Origin: Propionicimonas paludicola
GTDB taxonomy: Bacteria > Actinomycetota > Actinomycetes > Propionibacteriales > Propionibacteriaceae
Assembly (NCBI RefSeq): GCF_002563675.1
Contig: NZ_PDJC01000001.1
Coordinates: forward strand, 1,612,001 to 1,676,000
DNA: 64,000 bases
Reading direction: 5' to 3'
Shown: one piece after another, positions 46,759 to 57,230 of the stretch
Position numbering within the stretch: position 1 is the stretch's first letter
Layout of the letters: each line of letters starts with the position of its first letter
Notes under the pieces: model-generated
Seen by the model: only the letters and a program-made list of their open reading frames with translations
The model's database searches: none
Told to the model about the DNA's origin: nothing
Program-made: the position numbers and the translations under genes

Positions 46759-47277
46759 TCAGGCGTACCGTCGACCCGGTGCCGTGCGGATCACCACAGC
46801 TCCGGCCAGCTGATCGTAGACGGGCCGGCCGTCGCCGAGCAGGACCCCGGCCAGATAGCTCGCCGCCACCACCGCGGCCGCCCCGACACCCACCCACGCC
46901 GGCCAGCCACCGCCGTCGTAGGCGGCCAGTGCAGCCAGGTAGGCCAACGGCACCGGCAGGCCGAGCTTGAACAGGTTGCGGACGATCGCCCGACCCAGAC
47001 CGAGGTGGCCGGAGTCCGAGTCGCGACGCAGCCGCAGCCCACACGCCAGCTTGCCCGGGGTCGCTTCCAGCGGGCTGGCTTCGAAGCAGGCCAGGATCAG
47101 GGTGCCGGCCACCGCCACCAATGCGGCCTGCACCAGATGCGTGGCCAGGTTGCTCAGCGCAGGCTGGCGTCCGACCTGGAAGCCGGTGAAGATCAGGAGC
47201 AGCAGCCCACCGAACACGGCCACCACGCCGAGGTCGATCAGTCCGGCCACGAGGCGACGTCCCGACCAACTGCTCAC
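46759..47277 (-). CDS. RDD family membrane protein
   Basis: 172 residues with three to four hydrophobic helices. The RDD hallmark is seen in GRRLVAGLIDLGVVAVFGG at the N-terminus and in ATPGKLACGLRL near residue 75, followed by LGRAIVRNLFKL. RDD proteins are of unknown function; some act in ion transport. The gene runs in the same direction as panE and deaD but with clear gaps on both sides (72 and 46 bases). Confidence 0.88.
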   Translation of the reverse strand: MSSWSGRRLVAGLIDLGVVAVFGGLLLLIFTGFQVGRQPALSNLATHLVQAALVAVAGTLILACFEASPLEATPGKLACGLRLRRDSDSGHLGLGRAIVRNLFKLGLPVPLAYLAALAAYDGGGWPAWVGVGAAAVVAASYLAGVLLGDGRPVYDQLAGAVVIRTAPGRRYA

Positions 47278-47349
47278 CCGCCCAGGCTAGCGGGACCGAA
47301 TGCCGAGCGGGCATCCGGGCGGGCCAGGCCTGCGGCAGAGGTTGAGAGT

Positions 47350-48264
47350 TCAGCGCCTAGCCAGGACCGCCTCGCGGGCCTTGAGAAGGCCAAAGAGCAC
47401 GGTGTTCACCGGCACCGGCACGCCGGTCCGCTCCCCCAGAGCCATCATCGTCCCCGCGAAGCTGTCCACTTCGGTGGGGCGTCCAGCCAGGGCGTCCTGG
47501 GCCATCGAGGTGAAGTTGTCCGGGCCGAGTCCAGCCAGCACCTCCAGCCAGCGGTCCAGATCCGCCTCGCCCAGGCCGATGCCCAGGGCATTGGCCACCG
47601 CGATCACCTCGCGCTGGGCGGCGATCATCACGGCCCGGGCCTCCCCCTCCACCTGGAACACCCGGTACGGAGCGCCGATAATGGCCGACACCTGGTTCAC
47701 CCCGACATTGATCAGGTACTTCCACCACAGCTCACGAACCATGTCGGACGGCACCTGGTAGGCGACGCCGGCCCGGTCGAAGATCGCCGCCACCGCGGCC
47801 ACCTGGTCGGCGCGGGGGCCGGGGTTGGCCGGTTCACCGAAGACAATCCGGCCCAGCGACGAGTAGTGCACCTCACGGTCGTCCCGGACGGCGTCGATGC
47901 CGACGCTCAGCGCCAGGAGGACGGTGGCCTGCGGGAATGCCGCGGCCAGTACCTCTTCGCTGTCGATGCCGTTGAGCAGGCTGAGGATCACTGTGCCCGG
48001 CCCGACCTGCGGCGTGAGGAGCTCGATGGCCTCCTCCAGTGCGCCGCGCTTGACCGCGACCAGCACCAGATCCGCCGGCGCCTCGGCCGAGGTCACCATC
48101 GCGAAGGCGACAGGTTGGCCGTTCACCACGGTGGGTCGACTGCCGTAGCGAGCGATCCGGGCCGGGTCGGCCAGCACTTCGAGATCGATCCCGGCCTGTC
48201 GCAACACGCTGCCGTAGCCGGCCCCGACCGCGCCAAGGCCGACCAGGACGACCCGGGGACTCAT
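47350..48264 (-). CDS. 2-dehydropantoate 2-reductase family protein
   Basis: 304 residues. The N-terminal NADP-binding fold has VVLVGLGAVGAGYGSVL; the C-terminal helical domain carries the conserved Lys/Asn of ApbA/PanE in WWKYLINVGVNQVSAI. PanE reduces ketopantoate to pantoate in coenzyme A synthesis, but several paralogues have other substrates, so the name is at family level. The ATG overlaps the map stop by ATGA, so it is translated with the secY-adk-map operon, an unusual context. Confidence 0.85.
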   Translation of the reverse strand: MSPRVVLVGLGAVGAGYGSVLRQAGIDLEVLADPARIARYGSRPTVVNGQPVAFAMVTSAEAPADLVLVAVKRGALEEAIELLTPQVGPGTVILSLLNGIDSEEVLAAAFPQATVLLALSVGIDAVRDDREVHYSSLGRIVFGEPANPGPRADQVAAVAAIFDRAGVAYQVPSDMVRELWWKYLINVGVNQVSAIIGAPYRVFQVEGEARAVMIAAQREVIAVANALGIGLGEADLDRWLEVLAGLGPDNFTSMAQDALAGRPTEVDSFAGTMMALGERTGVPVPVNTVLFGLLKAREAVLARR

Positions 48265-49109
48265 CAGTCCGCCAGCGGGCCGAACTTCGCGCCGCGAGCG
48301 GTGAGCTCGGCTTCGCCGCCATCGGCAGCGGTGAGCACCCACAGACCACGGCTGGTGAGCGCGACGGTGTGTTCCCAGTGAGCAGCAACCGAGCCGTCCC
48401 GGGTGACGACCGTCCACTCGTCGTCGAGCACTGCGGTGTTCGGCGAACCCAGGGTGATCATCGGCTCGACGGCCAGGCACATGCCCTTGACCAGCTGTTC
48501 GCCGCGACCGGCCCGACCCAGGTTCGGGACGTCCGGCGGCTGATGCATGGCCGAGCCGATCCCATGTCCGGTGTACTCGCCGACGATTCCGTACTTCGTC
48601 CGGGCACTGCGCACCGAGCGCTCGACGGCCGCGCTGATGTCGCCGATCCGTCCACCGATCCGTGCCGCGGCGATCCCGGACCACATGGCGTTCCTGGTCG
48701 CCTCGCTGAGGGCAGCTCGCTCAGGGCTGAGCTCACCCACCCCGAAGGTGATGGCCGAGTCGCCGTGCCAACCGTCGATGGACAAGCCGAAATCGACGCT
48801 GACCAGGTCGCCGTCGACCAACGGACGCTCCGCCGGGATGCCGTGGACGATCACGTTGTTCACCGAGATGCAGGTGACCGCAGGGTATGGCGGCAGCCCG
48901 TAGCCGCCGCCATACCCGAGGAAGGATGACACTGCCCCGCCGTCGGCGATCATTGCCGCGGCCAGGCGATCCAGTTCGATCGGGCTGACTCCGGGACGGG
49001 CCGCTTCGCGGACCGCCGCCAGAATCTGCGCGACCAGGAGACCAGAGGCCCGCATCTTGCGGAGCTGGTCGTCGTTCTTCAGTTCGATGACCGGCCGGCG
49101 CCGGCTCAT
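48264..49109 (-). CDS. map: Methionine aminopeptidase, type I
   Basis: 281 residues. Map removes the initiator methionine from new proteins. The five metal ligands are present: Asp106 and Asp117 (VDFGLSIDGWHGDSA), His182 (GHGIG), Glu215 (AVEPMI) and Glu246 (WEHTV); His89 (VIVHGIP) is the conserved active-site residue. The N-terminus lacks the SH3-binding zinc-finger extension of some actinobacterial paralogues. It follows adk by two bases. In most bacteria infA comes next; here a panE-like gene does. Confidence 0.96.
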   Translation of the reverse strand: MSRRRPVIELKNDDQLRKMRASGLLVAQILAAVREAARPGVSPIELDRLAAAMIADGGAVSSFLGYGGGYGLPPYPAVTCISVNNVIVHGIPAERPLVDGDLVSVDFGLSIDGWHGDSAITFGVGELSPERAALSEATRNAMWSGIAAARIGGRIGDISAAVERSVRSARTKYGIVGEYTGHGIGSAMHQPPDVPNLGRAGRGEQLVKGMCLAVEPMITLGSPNTAVLDDEWTVVTRDGSVAAHWEHTVALTSRGLWVLTAADGGEAELTARGAKFGPLAD

Positions 49110-49111
49110 GA

Positions 49112-49684
49112 TCAGGCCAGCTTCTCGTCGAGCGCTGCGGTGATCCGCTGAGCGACCTCGTCGATGGAGCCGATGCCGTCCACCTCGACCAGCAGACCGC
49201 GGTCGCGGTAGGTGGCCAGCAGCGGGTCGGTGGCTTCGGTGTAGATGACCATCCGGTTGCGGATGGTGTCGGCGTTGTCGTCCGCGCGGCCCTCGAGCTC
49301 GGCCCGCTTCAGCAGCCGGGCCACCAGCACGTCGGTGTCGGCGACCAGCGAGATCACCGCATCGATGGTCTGACCGCTCTTGGCCAGAGCCTCGTCGAGC
49401 GCGACGACCTGGCCGGAGGTGCGCGGGTAGCCGTCGAGCAGCCAGCCGGCGGCAGCGTCGGCTTCGACCAGACGATCGGCAACGATCGCGTTGGTGATCT
49501 CGTCGGGCACATAGCCGCCGTCGGCCATGATCCGGGAGACTTCCAGGCCCAGCGGGGTCTGGTTCTTCACGTTGGCACGGAAGATGTCTCCGGTTGAAAT
49601 AGCGGGAATGCCGTAGTGAGCGGCAATGCCGACAGCCTGGGTGCCCTTACCGACGCCGGGGGGGCCCATGATGAGCAGTCTCAT
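49112..49684 (-). CDS. adk: Adenylate kinase
   Basis: 190 residues. Adk interconverts ATP, ADP and AMP. The P-loop [11 protein letters not shown] is at residues 7-17, the NMP-binding loop ISTGDIFR near 30 and [11 protein letters not shown] near 83. The LID is short (about 10 residues, no zinc cysteines), as in other actinobacterial Adk. The ATG overlaps the secY stop by ATGA. Confidence 0.97.
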   Translation of the reverse strand: MRLLIMGPPGVGKGTQAVGIAAHYGIPAISTGDIFRANVKNQTPLGLEVSRIMADGGYVPDEITNAIVADRLVEADAAAGWLLDGYPRTSGQVVALDEALAKSGQTIDAVISLVADTDVLVARLLKRAELEGRADDNADTIRNRMVIYTEATDPLLATYRDRGLLVEVDGIGSIDEVAQRITAALDEKLA

Positions 49685-51015
49685 CTGAGGAATCCTTCAT
49701 AGTTTCGTTGCTGCAACTGGCTCTGGATCTGCTTCACAGTGTCCAGGCCCACTCCGACGATGATCAGAATCGAGGTACCGCCGAAGGGGAACTTGTTGTG
49801 GGTGCCGAGCAGGATGAACGCGATCGCCGGGATCAACGCGATGATCCCCAGGTACATCGAGCCGGGCGCGGTGAGCCGGGACAGCACGTGGGCCAAGTAG
49901 CGCTCGGTCGGACGTCCGGCGCGGACGCCCGGGATGAAGCCGCCGTACTTCTTCATGTTGTCGCTGACCTCGACCGGATCGAAGGTGATCGACACGTAGA
50001 AGTAGGCGAAGAAGATGATCAGCAGGAAGAACACCGTCTCGTACACCCAGCTGCCGGTGGTCAGGTAGGTGGAGATCCAGTTCGACACCGGGTTGCCGGC
50101 CTGGAACTGGGCGTACAGCACCGGCAGGTAGAGCATCGAGGAGGCGAAGATCACCGGGATGACGCCGGCCTGGTTCACCTTGATCGGGATGTAGGTGGTG
50201 GTGCCACCCATCAGCTTGCGTCCGACCATCCGCTTGGCGTACTGGACCGGGATCCGGCGCTGCGCCTGCTCCATGTAGACCACGGCCGCCATCACCGCCA
50301 GGCCGATGGCGAGCACCAGAGCGAAGATCAGCCAGCCCTGCGCATTCGGCATGTTGTCGTTGCCGGGCATCGTGCCCCGGGACAGCGCGATGGCCCACAG
50401 CGAGGCCGGGAACTGCGCGGCGATCTGGGTGAAGATCATCACCGACATGCCGTTACCGACGCCACGGTCGGTGATCAGTTCGCCCAGCCACATGATCACG
50501 CCGGTTCCGGCGGTCATGGTCAGGATCATGGTGATGATCGGGAACAGGCCCTTGCTGTAGACCAGCTGCTCATTGCAGCCCGGGAACAGCTGCCCGTTCA
50601 CCGCCAGGGTCACGAACGCGGTCGAGTTCAGCACCGCCAGCACGATGGTCAGGTAGCGGGTGTACTGGGTGATCTTCGCGGTCCCGGAGGCGCCCTCCTT
50701 CTTGAGGGCCTCCAGCCGCGGAATGACCACCGTCAGCAGCTGCAAGATGATGCTCGCGGTGATGTAGGGCATGATCCCCAGCGCGAAGATCGCCAGCTGG
50801 AGCAGCGCACCACCGGAGAACAGCTGAATCATCGAGTACAGGCCGGCAGAGTCACCGCTGCTTGCCTGGATCCGACAGGTGTTCACCGCCTGGATGTTGA
50901 CGTTCGGAGCCGGGATCACCGAGCCCAGACGGAAGATCGCCAGAATCATCAGCGTGAACAGGATCTTCCTGCGCAGGTCAGGTGTCCGTAGCGCATTCGC
51001 GAATGCGGAAAGCAT
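49681..51015 (-). CDS. secY: Protein translocase subunit SecY
   Basis: 444 residues with ten transmembrane helices. SecY forms the channel of the general secretion pathway. The start [21 protein letters not shown] is typical; the plug region, the [17 protein letters not shown] basic loop ([13 protein letters not shown]) and the C5 loop GIRPGRPTE-type seen here as [12 protein letters not shown] are present. I chose the ATG at 51015; AAGGAG lies 13 bases upstream, a rather long spacing. A terminator-like hairpin separates it from rplO, so it probably has its own promoter; TAGAGT (51106-51111) is one candidate -10. Confidence 0.97.
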   Translation of the reverse strand: MLSAFANALRTPDLRRKILFTLMILAIFRLGSVIPAPNVNIQAVNTCRIQASSGDSAGLYSMIQLFSGGALLQLAIFALGIMPYITASIILQLLTVVIPRLEALKKEGASGTAKITQYTRYLTIVLAVLNSTAFVTLAVNGQLFPGCNEQLVYSKGLFPIITMILTMTAGTGVIMWLGELITDRGVGNGMSVMIFTQIAAQFPASLWAIALSRGTMPGNDNMPNAQGWLIFALVLAIGLAVMAAVVYMEQAQRRIPVQYAKRMVGRKLMGGTTTYIPIKVNQAGVIPVIFASSMLYLPVLYAQFQAGNPVSNWISTYLTTGSWVYETVFFLLIIFFAYFYVSITFDPVEVSDNMKKYGGFIPGVRAGRPTERYLAHVLSRLTAPGSMYLGIIALIPAIAFILLGTHNKFPFGGTSILIIVGVGLDTVKQIQSQLQQRNYEGFLR

Positions 51016-51155
51016 GTTACCGACCCAACTCCTTATCGTCTTCGGCGGCGCTGCCTGTCGGCAGCTCCACATGGGGCAGCGGACTAGGTCCGGCCAACCC
51101 GGGAAACTCTATCAAGGCCGACGCGATTTCTCGCATCGCGGTCCGACTACGCACA

Positions 51156-51181
51156 AGGGCTCCGGACGATGCCGGAGCCCT
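51156..51181 (-). terminator. Hairpin between rplO and secY
   Basis: A perfect 10-bp stem, AGGGCTCCGG (51156-51165) with CCGGAGCCCT (51172-51181), and a six-base loop, 20 bases after the rplO stop. The T-run is weak (TTGTG). It could end or attenuate the ribosomal transcript before secY. Confidence 0.65.
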
Positions 51182-51200
51182 CATGCATGAATCGTGCGAT

Positions 51201-51641
51201 CTACAGCTCGGTGACGCTTCCGCCAGCGGCCTCGATCTTGCTCTTCGCAGAGCCGGAGAACGCGTGCGCGCTCACCTGAACCGCAACCGAGATCTCGCCA
51301 TTGCCGAGCACCTTGACCAGCTCACCGTCGCGGACGGCACCCTTGGCCACCAGGTCGGCCGGGGAAACCTGGCCACCCTCGGGGAACAAGGACGCGATGC
51401 GCGCCACGTTGACGACCTGGTACTCCACCCGGAACGGGTTCTTGAAGCCACGCAGCTTGGGCAGCCGCATGTGCAGCGGCATCTGCCCACCCTCGAAGTT
51501 CTCCGGGGTGTTCTTGCGTGCGCCGGTGCCCTTGGTACCGCGGCCGGCGGTCTTGCCCTTGGAGCCCTCGCCTCGACCCACGCGGGTCTTGGCGGTGTGG
51601 GCGCCCGGGGCCGGACGCAGGTGATGAACCTTTAGTGCCAT
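51201..51641 (-). CDS. rplO: 50S ribosomal protein L15
   Basis: 146 residues. The Gly/Arg/Lys-rich N-terminus ([23 protein letters not shown]) and C-terminal globular part ([20 protein letters not shown]) are typical of L15, which joins 23S rRNA late in assembly. The ATG at 51641 is one base before the end of the rpmD coding region. Last ribosomal gene of the spc block here. Confidence 0.97.
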   Translation of the reverse strand: MALKVHHLRPAPGAHTAKTRVGRGEGSKGKTAGRGTKGTGARKNTPENFEGGQMPLHMRLPKLRGFKNPFRVEYQVVNVARIASLFPEGGQVSPADLVAKGAVRDGELVKVLGNGEISVAVQVSAHAFSGSAKSKIEAAGGSVTEL

Positions 51642-51642
51642 G

Positions 51643-51825
51643 TCACTCGACCTCCTCAAGGACGACCAGGTGCGGAATGGCGGCGGCCATCCCCCGAATC
51701 TCGGGACGGTCCTCCTTCACCACCACGTCGCCGATGCGCTTCAACCCGAGGCTACGTAGGGTGTCGCGCTGGTTCTGCTTTCCACTGATCCCAGAACGAA
51801 TCTGGGTGACCTTCAGGCGTGCCAT
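51643..51825 (-). CDS. rpmD: 50S ribosomal protein L30
   Basis: 60 residues, too short to stand out by length but matching L30 throughout: [24 protein letters not shown] (key motif Gly-x-Gln-x-x-Thr-x-x-x-Leu-Gly-Leu). Its ATG overlaps the rpsE stop as ATGA. Confidence 0.96.
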   Translation of the reverse strand: MARLKVTQIRSGISGKQNQRDTLRSLGLKRIGDVVVKEDRPEIRGMAAAIPHLVVLEEVE

Positions 51826-52445
51826 CAGTGAACTCCCTCCGCCCGAGCCCGCAGGATCGCGGCCGGGGTCACGTCGGCAACCGGGAGGCCGCGACGCTTG
51901 GCCACTGCCTCCGGCTCTTCGAGGCTCTGCAGCGCGGCCACCGTGGCATGCACCACGTTGATCGCGTTGTCCGAGCCCAGCGACTTGGCCAGCACGTCGT
52001 GCACACCGGCGCACTCCAGGACGGCGCGAGCCGAGCCACCGGCGATGACGCCGGTACCCGGGGAGGCCGGACGCAGCATGACCACGCCAGCCGCCTTCTC
52101 ACCCTGGACCGGGTGCGGAATCGTGCCCTGGATCCGCGGCACGCGGAAGAAGCTCTTCTTGGCCTCCTCGACACCCTTGGCGATTGCCGCGGGCACCTCC
52201 TTGGCCTTTCCGTAGCCGACGCCGACCATGCCGTCGCCATCGCCCACCACGACCAGTGCGGTGAAGCTGAACCGACGACCGCCCTTGACGACCTTCGCCA
52301 CCCGGTTGATAGCGACTACGCGCTCCAGGTACTGGCTCTTCTCCTTCTCGGCAGCCGCATCCCGACCTCGACGGTCATCGCGGCCGCGACGCTGCTCACC
52401 ACCGCCGGCGGCGCCGGCACCGCGGCGCTGCTGGGTTGTATTCAT
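51825..52445 (-). CDS. rpsE: 30S ribosomal protein S5
   Basis: 206 residues. The S5 core ([20 protein letters not shown], then [15 protein letters not shown]) is complete; an Arg/Gly-rich N-terminal extension of about 35 residues is typical of actinobacteria. S5 shapes the decoding site and mRNA entry. Confidence 0.97.
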   Translation of the reverse strand: MNTTQQRRGAGAAGGGEQRRGRDDRRGRDAAAEKEKSQYLERVVAINRVAKVVKGGRRFSFTALVVVGDGDGMVGVGYGKAKEVPAAIAKGVEEAKKSFFRVPRIQGTIPHPVQGEKAAGVVMLRPASPGTGVIAGGSARAVLECAGVHDVLAKSLGSDNAINVVHATVAALQSLEEPEAVAKRRGLPVADVTPAAILRARAEGVH

Positions 52446-52468
52446 CGCTTGTTACCCTTCCGCTTCCG

Positions 52469-52846
52469 TCAGAATCCGAGGCCGGCCTCGCGGGCGCTGT
52501 CAGCCAGCGCTGCGATCCGTCCGTGGTACTTGTTGCCGGCTCGGTCGAAGACGACATCCGCGACACCCGCCTGCTTGGCCCGCTCGGCGAGCAGCTTGCC
52601 GACCGCCTTCGCCTTGGCCGACTTGTCGCCGGCCTCGGAGCGCAGCTCCAAGGAGGACGCGCTGGCCAAGGTGACGCCGACAGTGTCGTCGATGACCTGG
52701 GCGGCAATGTGACGGCTGGACCGGAACACCACCAAGCGCGGACGATCGGGGGTACCGGCAACCTTCTTGCGACCACGAGCCTGGCGACGCAGTCGCGCGG
52801 CAGCGCGATCGGCCATGCCCTTGTGCACCGAAAGTGAACTGGCCAT
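52469..52846 (-). CDS. rplR: 50S ribosomal protein L18
   Basis: 125 residues from the ATG at 52846, overlapping the rplF stop (TGATG); a GTG one codon earlier is possible. [20 protein letters not shown] and the C-terminal [20 protein letters not shown] are the L18 hallmarks; L18 binds 5S rRNA. Confidence 0.96.
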   Translation of the reverse strand: MASSLSVHKGMADRAAARLRRQARGRKKVAGTPDRPRLVVFRSSRHIAAQVIDDTVGVTLASASSLELRSEAGDKSAKAKAVGKLLAERAKQAGVADVVFDRAGNKYHGRIAALADSAREAGLGF

Positions 52847-53388
52847 CACTTACCAGCCTTTCCAACCTTGCGGCGAATCCGCTCGCCGGCGTAGCGCACG
52901 CCCTTGCCCTTGTACGGCTCAGGCTTGCGGATCTTGCGAATGTTGGCGGCGACTTCGCCGACCGCCTGCTTGTCGATCCCGTAGACGGTGAACTTGGTGT
53001 TCGCCTCCACCGAGAAAGTGATGCCCTCGGGCGCCTTCACGATGACCGGGTGCGAGAAGCCGAGCGCGAACTCGAGTTCCTGCGGGCTCTTCAAGGTGAC
53101 GCGGTAACCCACGCCGACGATCTCGAGCTTCTTCTCGTAACCGTCGGTGACGCCGGTGACCATGTTCGCCACCAGGGTGCGGGTGAGTCCGTGCAGCGAG
53201 CGACTGGTGCGCTCGTCGTTCGGGCGGGTCACCTCGAGCTGACCCTCATCGTTGCGAGAGACCTTGATCGGCTCGGCGACGACGTGGGCCAGGGTGCCCT
53301 TGGGGCCCTTCACCGACACGGTCTGGCCGTCCAGAGTGACGTCCACTCCGGCGGGAATGGCAATCGGAAGCCTTCCAATGCGTGACAT
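52846..53388 (-). CDS. rplF: 50S ribosomal protein L6
   Basis: 180 residues, two L6 repeats. [17 protein letters not shown] opens the protein and [19 protein letters not shown] closes it, both invariant features. GGAGGAG precedes the ATG. Confidence 0.97.
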   Translation of the reverse strand: MSRIGRLPIAIPAGVDVTLDGQTVSVKGPKGTLAHVVAEPIKVSRNDEGQLEVTRPNDERTSRSLHGLTRTLVANMVTGVTDGYEKKLEIVGVGYRVTLKSPQELEFALGFSHPVIVKAPEGITFSVEANTKFTVYGIDKQAVGEVAANIRKIRKPEPYKGKGVRYAGERIRRKVGKAGK

Positions 53389-53403
53389 ATCAGCTCCTCC
53401 TGC

Positions 53404-53811
53404 TCACCAGACGTAGGCGAGGACTTCGCCGCCCACGCTACGAGAGTTGGCCTCTTTGTCGGTCAGCAAACCTTGGGAGGTAGAAATGATCGCGATACCG
53501 AGGCCACCGAGGACCTTGGGCAGTGCGGTCGACTTGGCGTACACGCGCAGGCCCGGCTTGGAGATGCGACGCACCCCGGCGATCGAGCGCTCACGGTTAG
53601 CGCCGTACTTGAGGGTAACCTTCAGGGTCTTGCCGACCTCGCCCTCAGCGGGATCGATGACCTCGAAGTCAGCGATGTAGCCCTGGGCCTTCAGGATTTC
53701 GGCAATGCCAACCTTGATCTTGCTGTGCGGCATGCTGGTCGAGTCGTGGTACGCCTGGTTGGCGTTCCGCACCCGAGTCAGCATGTCCGCAATGGGATCG
53801 GTCATGGTCAT
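53404..53811 (-). CDS. rpsH: 30S ribosomal protein S8
   Basis: 135 residues. [17 protein letters not shown] at the start and [20 protein letters not shown] at the end identify S8, which binds 16S helix 21 and in some bacteria represses the spc operon mRNA. An in-frame ATG two codons later is an alternative start. Confidence 0.97.
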   Translation of the reverse strand: MTMTDPIADMLTRVRNANQAYHDSTSMPHSKIKVGIAEILKAQGYIADFEVIDPAEGEVGKTLKVTLKYGANRERSIAGVRRISKPGLRVYAKSTALPKVLGGLGIAIISTSQGLLTDKEANSRSVGGEVLAYVW

Positions 53812-53891
53812 GACTTGTGATGCCTCTTTCTCACCATGGTTTCCGGGCTACGCCCGGACCTTCGGCGGGTTGTGGTTGTCCTGGTATCGAT

Positions 53892-54077
53892 TCACCAGGA
53901 GGACTTGATGACGCCGGGCAGCTCACCTGCGTGAGCCATCTCCCGGACGCAGATCCGGCACAGGCCGAACTTGCGGTACACGGCCTTCGGCCGGCCGCAC
54001 TTGTTGCAGCGGGTGTAGGCGCGAACGGCGAACTTCGGCTTGCGGGCCTGCTTCACCTTCAGAGCGGTCTTTGCCAT
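53892..54077 (-). CDS. rpsZ: 30S ribosomal protein S14, zinc-binding type (type Z)
   Basis: 61 residues. Two Cys pairs, RCNKCGRP and GLCRICVRE, form the zinc site of the short, zinc-containing S14 form. The rest ([17 protein letters not shown]) is invariant. Many actinobacteria also carry a zinc-free S14 elsewhere; none is in this window. Confidence 0.97.
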   Translation of the reverse strand: MAKTALKVKQARKPKFAVRAYTRCNKCGRPKAVYRKFGLCRICVREMAHAGELPGVIKSSW

Positions 54078-54088
54078 GGCTGATCAGC

Positions 54089-54718
54089 TCACTTCTTCTT
54101 CTTGCCCGAGAAAGCCGGGCCCTTCTTCTTCGCGACCTTGGCGACTTCGTCCGCCGCGGCCTTGAACGGGAAGCCGAGAGCCTTGAGCAGCGCCCGAGCC
54201 TCTTCGTCGTTCTCCGCTGTGGTGACGAAGGTGATGTCCATCCCCCGCAGCTTGTCGATCCGGTCCTGATCAATCTCGTGGAACATGACCTGCTCGGTCA
54301 GACCGAAGGTGTAGTTCCCCTTGCCGTCGAACTGACGAGCCGACAGACCGCGGAAGTCGCGGATCCGGGGCAGCGCCAAGGTGATCAGCCGGTCGGTGAA
54401 CTCCCACATCCGATCGCCACGCAGGGTGACGTGGCAGCCGATCGGCATGCCCTCACGCAGCTTGAACTGAGCGATGGACTTGCGGGCCTTGGTGACCACC
54501 GGCTTCTGGCCGGTGATCGCCGTGAGGTCGCGCACCGCGGCATCGATCACCTTGGAGTCGCGAGCAGCCTCGCCGACGCCCATGTTCACCACGATCTTGG
54601 TCAGACCGGGGATCTGCATGACGTTCTCGTACTTGAACTCAGCCAGCAGCGCCGGGGCGATCTCGGAGCGGTACTTCTCCTTGAGCCTGGGCGCAGTCTT
54701 GGTCGCAGTGGCGGCCAT
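54089..54718 (-). CDS. rplE: 50S ribosomal protein L5
   Basis: 209 residues. [39 protein letters not shown] and [21 protein letters not shown]-type sequence mark L5, which binds 5S rRNA and contacts P-site tRNA. A Lys-rich tail ([13 protein letters not shown]) extends past the usual end. Stop and start of rplX overlap by one base. Confidence 0.97.
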   Translation of the reverse strand: MAATATKTAPRLKEKYRSEIAPALLAEFKYENVMQIPGLTKIVVNMGVGEAARDSKVIDAAVRDLTAITGQKPVVTKARKSIAQFKLREGMPIGCHVTLRGDRMWEFTDRLITLALPRIRDFRGLSARQFDGKGNYTFGLTEQVMFHEIDQDRIDKLRGMDITFVTTAENDEEARALLKALGFPFKAAADEVAKVAKKKGPAFSGKKKK

Positions 54719-55101
54719 CAGATTTCCTTCCCGGTCTTGCGCGCGATCCGGACGCTGCGAGTAGCGGTGTACTCGGTCCCGTCGGGACGACGCTTGGTGA
54801 CCTCTTGCCGCTCGTAGCCGACCCGAGTCACCTCGTCCTTGCCGTCCACCTTCACGACCAGCTGCACGTTGGAGGCGTCGATCGGTGCCTCGGTGGTGAT
54901 GATCCCGGCGGCGTTGTTCTGCCGGGTCTGCTGGTTCGGGGTGGCTGCCTTGTGCTTCTTGACCAGGTTCACGCCCTGGACGATCACACGTCCGTCACCG
55001 GGGAAGACCGCGATGATCTCGCCGACACGACCCTTGTCCTTGCCGGCGATGACCTTGACTCGGTCACCCTTCTTCACATGGAGCGAATTCGCCATGCTCA
55101 C
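54718..55101 (-). CDS. rplX: 50S ribosomal protein L24
   Basis: 127 residues from a GTG at 55101 that overlaps the rplN stop (GTGA); the ATG two codons later (55095) is an equal alternative, with GGAGG 10 bases upstream. The KOW motif [20 protein letters not shown] near the N-terminus identifies L24, an early assembly protein. Confidence 0.96.
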   Translation of the reverse strand: MSMANSLHVKKGDRVKVIAGKDKGRVGEIIAVFPGDGRVIVQGVNLVKKHKAATPNQQTRQNNAAGIITTEAPIDASNVQLVVKVDGKDEVTRVGYERQEVTKRRPDGTEYTATRSVRIARKTGKEI

Positions 55102-55466
55102 AACACCTCCGGCGCGAGCGAGATGATTCGCATGTACTTCTTCTCGCGCAGCTCACGGCCGACCGGGCCGAAGATGCGGGTGCCGCGAGGCTCCCCGTCG
55201 TTCTTCAGGATGACGGCGGCGTTCTCATCGAACTTGATGTAGGAGCCGTCGGGACGACGGGTCTCCTTCACGGTACGGACGACAACGGCCTTGACCACTT
55301 CGCCCTTCTTCACGTTGCCGCCGGGGATGGCGTCCTTGACGGTGGCCACGATCTTGTCGCCGAGACCGGCGTAGCGACGCTTGGAGCCGCCCAGCACGCG
55401 GATGCAAAGCAGTTCCTTCGCACCGGTGTTGTCGGCGACCTTGAGTCGCGTCTCCTGCTGGATCAT
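55098..55466 (-). CDS. rplN: 50S ribosomal protein L14
   Basis: 122 residues, exact family length. [19 protein letters not shown] and GVIVRTKK-type core, here [15 protein letters not shown], are diagnostic. AGGAGAG lies upstream of the ATG at 55466. First gene of the spc part of the block. Confidence 0.97.
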   Translation of the reverse strand: MIQQETRLKVADNTGAKELLCIRVLGGSKRRYAGLGDKIVATVKDAIPGGNVKKGEVVKAVVVRTVKETRRPDGSYIKFDENAAVILKNDGEPRGTRIFGPVGRELREKKYMRIISLAPEVL

Positions 55467-55482
55467 CTGCAATCTCTCCTGG

Positions 55483-55761
55483 TCACTTGGCCTTTTCGAG
55501 GATCTCGATCACGCGCCACCGCTTGGTGGCAGAAAGCGGACGAGTCTCCATCACCCGAACGCGGTCACCCACGCCGGCCTCATTGGCCTCATCGTGGGCC
55601 TTGAGCCGCTCAGACTTGGTCATGACCTTGCCGTACAGCGGGTGCTTGATCCGCTGCTCGACGGCCACCACGACGGTCTTGTCCATCTTGTCGGAGACGA
55701 CCAGGCCCTCTCGGACCTTACGTGCCCCGCGGGCTTCGTTCTGCTCGCTCATCTGACTCAC
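55483..55761 (-). CDS. rpsQ: 30S ribosomal protein S17
   Basis: 92 residues. [20 protein letters not shown] and [18 protein letters not shown] are the S17 OB-fold hallmarks. GTG at 55761 overlaps the rpmC stop (GTGA); an ATG at 55752 is an alternative start. Confidence 0.96.
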   Translation of the reverse strand: MSQMSEQNEARGARKVREGLVVSDKMDKTVVVAVEQRIKHPLYGKVMTKSERLKAHDEANEAGVGDRVRVMETRPLSATKRWRVIEILEKAK

Positions 55762-55988
55762 TTGTCCTCATCCGGATCGGGCACGATGCCGAGGTTGCGC
55801 TCCTGCAGCACGGTGTAGATCCGCGCGATGTCCTTGCGGGCCTCGCGCAACCGGCCGTGGGTTTCGAGCTGACCGGTGGCAGCGGCGAACCGCAGCCCGA
55901 ACAACTCTTCCTTCAACTCCAGCACCTTGGCGTTGAGCTCATCGCGGCTCAGTCCGCGAAGCTCAGTGGCCGTGACAGTCTTGGCCAT
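55758..55988 (-). CDS. rpmC: 50S ribosomal protein L29
   Basis: 76 residues, two long helices. [20 protein letters not shown] and [20 protein letters not shown] match L29, which sits at the peptide exit site with L23. ATG overlaps the rplP stop by one base. Confidence 0.96.
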   Translation of the reverse strand: MAKTVTATELRGLSRDELNAKVLELKEELFGLRFAAATGQLETHGRLREARKDIARIYTVLQERNLGIVPDPDEDK

Positions 55989-56407
55989 CAGATGTCACCT
56001 ACTTCCCGCTTGATGAAGCGAGCCTTGAACGGCAGCTTGTGAATGGCCAGCCGCATGGCTTCGCGGGCCACCGGCTCGTCCACACCGGAGAGCTCGAAGA
56101 GCACCCGGCCCGGCTTGATGTTGGCGATCCACCACTCGGGTGAACCCTTACCGGAACCCATCCGGGACTCCGCAGGGTGCTTGGTCATCGGGCGATCCGG
56201 GTAGACGTTGATCCAGACCTTGCCGCCACGCTTGATGTGGCGGGTCATGGCGATACGAGCACTCTCGATCTGACGGTTGGTCAGGTACGACGACTCCAGA
56301 GCCTGGATGCCGTAGTCACCGAAAGCGAGCTTGGTGCCACCCTTGGCCGCGCCACTCCGGTTCGGGTGGTGCTGCTTACGGTGCTTGACTCGACGGGGAA
56401 TCAACAT
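55988..56407 (-). CDS. rplP: 50S ribosomal protein L16
   Basis: 139 residues. [14 protein letters not shown] at the start, [16 protein letters not shown] and [20 protein letters not shown] follow the L16 consensus. L16 lies near the A-site tRNA elbow. Begins two bases after the rpsC stop. Confidence 0.97.
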   Translation of the reverse strand: MLIPRRVKHRKQHHPNRSGAAKGGTKLAFGDYGIQALESSYLTNRQIESARIAMTRHIKRGGKVWINVYPDRPMTKHPAESRMGSGKGSPEWWIANIKPGRVLFELSGVDEPVAREAMRLAIHKLPFKARFIKREVGDI

Positions 56408-56409
56408 GG

Positions 56410-57228
56410 TCAGGCTCCTGCGGTCTCTACGGCCTCGGGCGCAGTGACGCCCTCAGCGACGGCTTCGGCGCGACGGCGTCCGCCGCGCTCGGGACGATCC
56501 CCACGGCCGGCACCGGCGCCATCGCGACGGGGGCCACGGGCCGGACGGCGCTGGCCGCCGGCTGCGGCGCGCGCTGCCTTCTGAGCGGCACGCTCGGCGC
56601 GGTTGCCCGACACGTCGCCCTTGTAGATCCAGACCTTCACGCCGATCCGGCCGAAGGTGGTGCGAGCCTCGTAGAACCCGTAGTCGATGTCCGCCCGGAG
56701 GGTGTGCAGCGGCACGCGACCCTCGCGGTAGAACTCCGAACGGCTCATTTCGGCGCCACCAAGACGGCCGGAGCACTGGATCCGGATGCCGAGGGCACCG
56801 GCGCGCATGGCGCTCTGCTGAGCCTTGCGCATCGCGCGGCGGAAGGCCACGCGGGCGCCGAGCTGCTCGGCAATGCCCTGGGCAACGAGCTGCGCATCGG
56901 TCTCGGGGTTCTTCACCTCGAGGATGTTCAGCTGCACCTGCTTGCTGGTGAGCTTCTCGAGCTCGGCGCGCACCCGCTCCGCCTCGGCGCCGTTACGGCC
57001 GATGACGATGCCCGGGCGTGCCGCGTACAGGAAGATGGTCACCCGCTCGCTGCGACGCTCGATCTCGACGCTGGAGATGCCGGCGCGCTCGAGGTTCTTA
57101 GCCAGGAAGCGACGGATCTTGACGTCCTCAGAGACCAGATCCGAGTAGCTCTTGTCGGCGTACCAACGGGTCTTGTGGTCAGTGGTGATCCCGAGGCGGA
57201 AGCCGTGGGGGTTGATCTTTTGGCCCAT
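56410..57228 (-). CDS. rpsC: 30S ribosomal protein S3
   Basis: 272 residues. [14 protein letters not shown], the KH domain with [15 protein letters not shown] near residue 80 and the [14 protein letters not shown] segment identify S3 at the mRNA entry tunnel. The C-terminal 50 residues (about 220-272) are Arg/Gly/Ala-rich, as in other actinobacterial S3. Confidence 0.97.
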   Translation of the reverse strand: MGQKINPHGFRLGITTDHKTRWYADKSYSDLVSEDVKIRRFLAKNLERAGISSVEIERRSERVTIFLYAARPGIVIGRNGAEAERVRAELEKLTSKQVQLNILEVKNPETDAQLVAQGIAEQLGARVAFRRAMRKAQQSAMRAGALGIRIQCSGRLGGAEMSRSEFYREGRVPLHTLRADIDYGFYEARTTFGRIGVKVWIYKGDVSGNRAERAAQKAARAAAGGQRRPARGPRRDGAGAGRGDRPERGGRRRAEAVAEGVTAPEAVETAGA

Positions 57229-57230
57229 GC

